Below are positions 61,127 through 64,000 of a DNA stretch of 64,000 nt, piece by piece. The stretch spans positions 29,014,727-29,078,726 of the forward strand of contig CM038048.1 in assembly GCA_021397845.1 (NCBI GenBank), in the 5' to 3' direction. Source of the DNA: Areca catechu (Eukaryota > Streptophyta > Magnoliopsida > Arecales > Arecaceae). The notes under the pieces are model-generated. The model did not search any database. It was not told the DNA's origin and saw nothing but the letters and a program-made list of their open reading frames with translations. Made by a program: the position numbers and the translations under genes. Numbering within the stretch: position 1 is the first letter of the stretch; each line of letters begins with the position of its first letter.

Positions 61127-62698
61127 TGATGCGGGATGAAGCTTTGATACCAAACATGATGCGGGACTACTATACTAGGATTGATGAAATGCATGCAAGT
61201 GATTTTTCTTTTTGTTGTTTTAAGTTTTTAATAGGTTTATTGATTCCCGAAGTCAAGTGGAGAATAGAACTAGAGATCCTATGAGAATAAGAAATTTCAA
61301 GCATGCAAATATAGCCCCTAAACAAAGATAAAAAGAGGACCCCGAGATTGAGAAACCCCGATAGGACTTAGATATAGATCAATACCTACTTAGGAGACTA
61401 GGGAGTGCAAACCATTAAAACTCTGATGCACCCGATGCTGAGTTCGCTCTTCTCGTGGATGCAGCCTGGAAGATCAAGCTTTCAACCTTGCAGATTCATC
61501 GACTTTTCGTCCGATGGTCCCGAAGGCAAGGAAAACTAACTCCACTATCCATGTCACCCGGAGGACCTGTGAGCAACCAAGTGAAGGGGTTAGAAAATAG
61601 AAAGAAGAGGGTATTAGAAAGTAAAAATTGATGGGGAAAAAGAGTTGAGGATGGAGGTCGAGAAGGGCTCTTCTCGTTGGGCATCCAGGTGGATCTTCCA
61701 GGGGGCGTCCAAGCTTGAAGATGGATTGGTGGCTTGCGAAGGAAGAAGGTAACTCAGGGCCTCTCTCCGCTCGATGTCTCGAAGGACAAAGGCACTCTCT
61801 CACAGAGTTCCTAGTCTAAGAAGATAAGGGCTAAAGGAAGAAGAACTTCTCAAAAATTTTCATTCATCAAAATTATTTTTACAAGAGGAGTAGGGCCCTT
61901 TATATAAGCACCCAAGTCCACAGTTGAACATTTGAATTCAAATTTGAAAGAGGGGGTTACAAGACTTGATTTGGGGAGGAGAAAAAGGTGGGTTGTCTTC
62001 ATGAATCAAGGGGCACCCATTTGAATTTTGAATTTCTCCTTTCATGAAGCATGGTTGAAATTTGAACTTTTTCTTTCATGAAGCTTGGCATCCAACTTTT
62101 GAATTTTGAATCTTTTCTTGGATGATTGATCTTGGTAGCTTGATTTGGGGGCGTGGAGTGAGGATGTTGTTGGCTAGGATCAAGGAGAGGTTAATGGGCA
62201 TCCACATGGCTTTTGAACTTGAAATTTTCTTCTTGAACTTGGCCACCCAAGTTGCTTGGAAAAGTGGCGCCTCCGATGCCATGTGGCATTGATGATGTGG
62301 CACTCCATGAGCTGATGTGGTGCCTCCTATGCCACATGGCATTGATGATGTGGCACTCCTACTTGGCATGGAGGAGAGGTAGCTTGACTCATCTTCAATT
62401 GGGCTTGACTTGATTGCCTACTTGTGGACCTATCTTCAAACTAGCTTGAGCCCATCTTCAAATTGACTGGAGCTTGTGGACCATCTTGGCTAATTAGAGG
62501 ACCAATCGACCCTAACTTGATCAAATTGACCAAATTAAAGACTAAACCACAAATTGAAACTAACTAGATACTAATTACATGATTTGAAAGCAAATTATTT
62601 TGGCTTTAAGCCTTATTACAGGACCCAATAGATTAAAATCTTTATCAGAGATCCATAGAGGGTTGAGGAGCCTCTGTCAAATCCCAATGCCTACACCA
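61127..62698 (-). mobile_element. Solo-LTR-like insertion sLTR-2
   Basis: 1572 bp with perfect target duplication CCTGG (61122-61126 and 62699-62703). On the minus strand it starts TGGTGTAGGC and ends CGCATCA. A TATA box (minus TATATAAAGG) is near 61909-61918. The 3' end is duplicated: TGATGCGGGA occurs at 61127 and 61157, 30 bp apart, with a PBS-like TGGTATCAAAGC (minus) between. No ORF with a known domain. The small minus frames near 61800 and 62370 look fortuitous. Confidence 0.75.
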
Positions 62699-62703
62699 CC
62701 TGG

Positions 62704-63142
62704 GACATCCCAATTAAATGAAGTATCTGAAAGGAGAAATCAAACTTTGTTAGACATTGTTTGATCCATGATGGGCTTTGCTAGTCTGTTGATCTCCTTT
62801 TAAGGATATGCTCTTGAGTCTGCTTGTTACTTGCATAATAGGGTTCCAAGAAAATCTGTCAATAAAACACCATATGAGATATAGATAAGGCATAAATCAG
62901 TACTCCAACACCTTAAGGTATGGTGCTAGCTAGCTTATATCAAACATTTGAAGATGGAAAAGCTTGAACCTAGGTCTGATAGATGCCTACTTGTTAGGTA
63001 TCCTAAAGAAGCTAAGGGGTATTTCTTTTACCTTCCTAAAAAATAAAAGTTGTTCATTAGTCTTAGGGCAACCTTTTTTTGAAAAAAGAGTTCCTTGCTA
63101 AAAGAACTAAAGCCACTAAGGTTGAACTTGATGAAGTTTGAT
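62704..63142 (+). pseudogene. pol: Copia-H1 integrase C-terminal part
   Basis: Continues after sLTR-2 with PQLNEVSERRNQTLLDIV, which includes the catalytic Glu region of integrase. HNRVPRKSVNKTPYE, a degenerate HLKVWC, then LEPRSDRCLLVRYPKEAKGYFFY and a final KRTKATKVELDEV follow. Several stops and frameshifts are present. The pol similarity fades after 63142, so no RT is seen here. Confidence 0.85.
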
Positions 63143-63270
63143 AGGTAGAAGGACTAACACATACAAATTGTAGGTGAAAAATATGGTCGGACTAGGCACA
63201 TGGGACCCATGATGGTACAAGTCTCTATTGGCCGGGCAATATGAACCTTGATAAAGGACACCAACCAAGA
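63143..63270. other. Unassigned junction sequence
   Basis: About 130 bp between the end of recognisable Copia-H1 and the tandem array. I see no motif. Confidence 0.4.
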
Positions 63271-63893
63271 TAGGCATGGATGGACATGATGCCCTCTAAC
63301 CAGTCGAGGCACCAGCGAGCCCTACCAATCACCCCTAAGATGCTTAGTCAGAAGCCCTTGAGCAGATGATGACAGAGGCCAACTCTCATGCCCTAAGGCA
63401 TTAGTGAGCCCTGTCGACCGTCTTTAAGGTGCTTGATCAGAAGCACTCGAGTGGATGATGGCAGAAGCCAACTCCTATACCCTAAGGTATCAACGAGCCC
63501 TACCAGCCATCTCTAAAGCATCTAGTTAGAAGCCCTTGAGTGGATGATGGCAAAGGCTAACTCCTGTATGTCAAGGCATCAACGAGCCTTATAGACCATC
63601 TCTAAGGTGTTCGGCCAGAAGCCCTTGAGTGGTTGATGGCAAAGGAAAACTCCTGTGCCCTAAGGCATCAACCAGTCTTGCTAACCACTCTATGGTGCTT
63701 GGTCAGTAGTCCTCGAGTAGATGATGGCAGAGACCAATTTTCATGCCCTACGTCATCAATAAGCCTTGTCGACCACCTCTAAAGTGCTCGATCAAAAACC
63801 CTCGAGTGGATGATGGTAGAGACCAACTCCTAGGCCCTCAAGGCATTGGCGAGCCCTTTCAACCTCCCCTTAAGCACTCAACCAGAAACTCTT
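63271..63893. repeat. 89-bp tandem repeat array
   Basis: GAG(T/C)(G/A)GATGATG marks begin at 63360, 63449, 63538, 63627, 63715 and 63804, giving periods 89, 89, 89, 88 and 89. A first unit starts near 63271. About seven units contain conserved CCCTAAGGCATCA, CGAGCCCT and TCAGAAGCCCTTGAG blocks with many point differences. The sequence 63894-64000 loses the period and shows nothing recognisable. It could be a small satellite, or the repeat of another element's untranslated region cut by the window edge. Confidence 0.8.
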
Positions 63894-64000
63894 AGGTGTG
63901 TGTTGATTGAAAGGCTCTTGATAATGATCCTCAGCATGCCGAGCTATACCAAGAATGCCGGTCGGTACCACCTTGGCAACGTGCCTATTCTAAGCCCTTA

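Noticed and set aside
1..64000. A host protein-coding gene or a novel gene cluster
   Set aside because: Every frame longer than about 100 codons is retrotransposon-derived, in a low-complexity block, or on the opposite strand of one. I found no exon-like conserved domain of another kind.

Overview
The window is eukaryotic, almost certainly from a large, repeat-rich flowering-plant genome (perhaps a monocot; I cannot name the species). I find no host gene, tRNA, rRNA or CRISPR array. Nearly every base belongs to LTR retrotransposons inserted into one another. Copies are decayed by stop codons, frameshifts and many C-to-T and G-to-A changes.

The nest is resolved by target-site duplications (TSDs). 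The outermost layer is a + strand Ty1/copia pol relic (Copia-H1, 60299-63142). A - strand copia element (Copia-H2) lies in it: left LTR 7985-9589, pol 3' end 9601-10680, rest of pol 52357-54592, right LTR 56274-60293. Its reverse transcriptase is split by a - strand array of a non-autonomous Ty3/gypsy-type element with three LTRs and two internal regions (LARD-T, 10686-52351, TSD TATTT/TATTC). LARD LTR-2 holds the + strand Sirevirus Sire-B (16719-33172, TSD CACTC/CGCTC). Sire-B pol holds a second three-LTR array (NA-1, 21726-26799, TSD AGTAA). LARD LTR-3 holds non-autonomous NA-2 (35817-51075, TSD ATCAT), and NA-2 holds the - strand Sirevirus Sire-C (39175-50286, TSD ACCAA). Sire-A (1-7984, + strand, 5' end outside the window) sits in the left LTR of Copia-H2. 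A solo-LTR-like insertion (58125-59761) sits in the right LTR. Another (61127-62698) interrupts Copia-H1. The far right end is an 89-bp tandem repeat.

The three Sireviruses have the usual order: LTR, initiator-Met PBS, gag with coiled coil and CCHC knuckles, protease, integrase, reverse transcriptase, RNase H, a separate envelope-like ORF, several polypurine tracts, LTR. LARD-T, NA-1 and NA-2 have signals for replication but no usable enzymes, so they would depend on autonomous partners.

The observation most worth following is a set of RYCGAC-like (often palindromic GTCGAC) sites spaced 20-22 bp apart in the U3 of four families (Sire-A, Sire-B, Sire-C, NA-2). The motif recurs in the pol-env spacer of Sire-A and Sire-C. 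Other leads are two independent LTR/internal tandem arrays, 30-bp LTR-end plus PBS duplications in two different elements, and an envelope-like frame in Sire-C that is far better preserved than its own pol.
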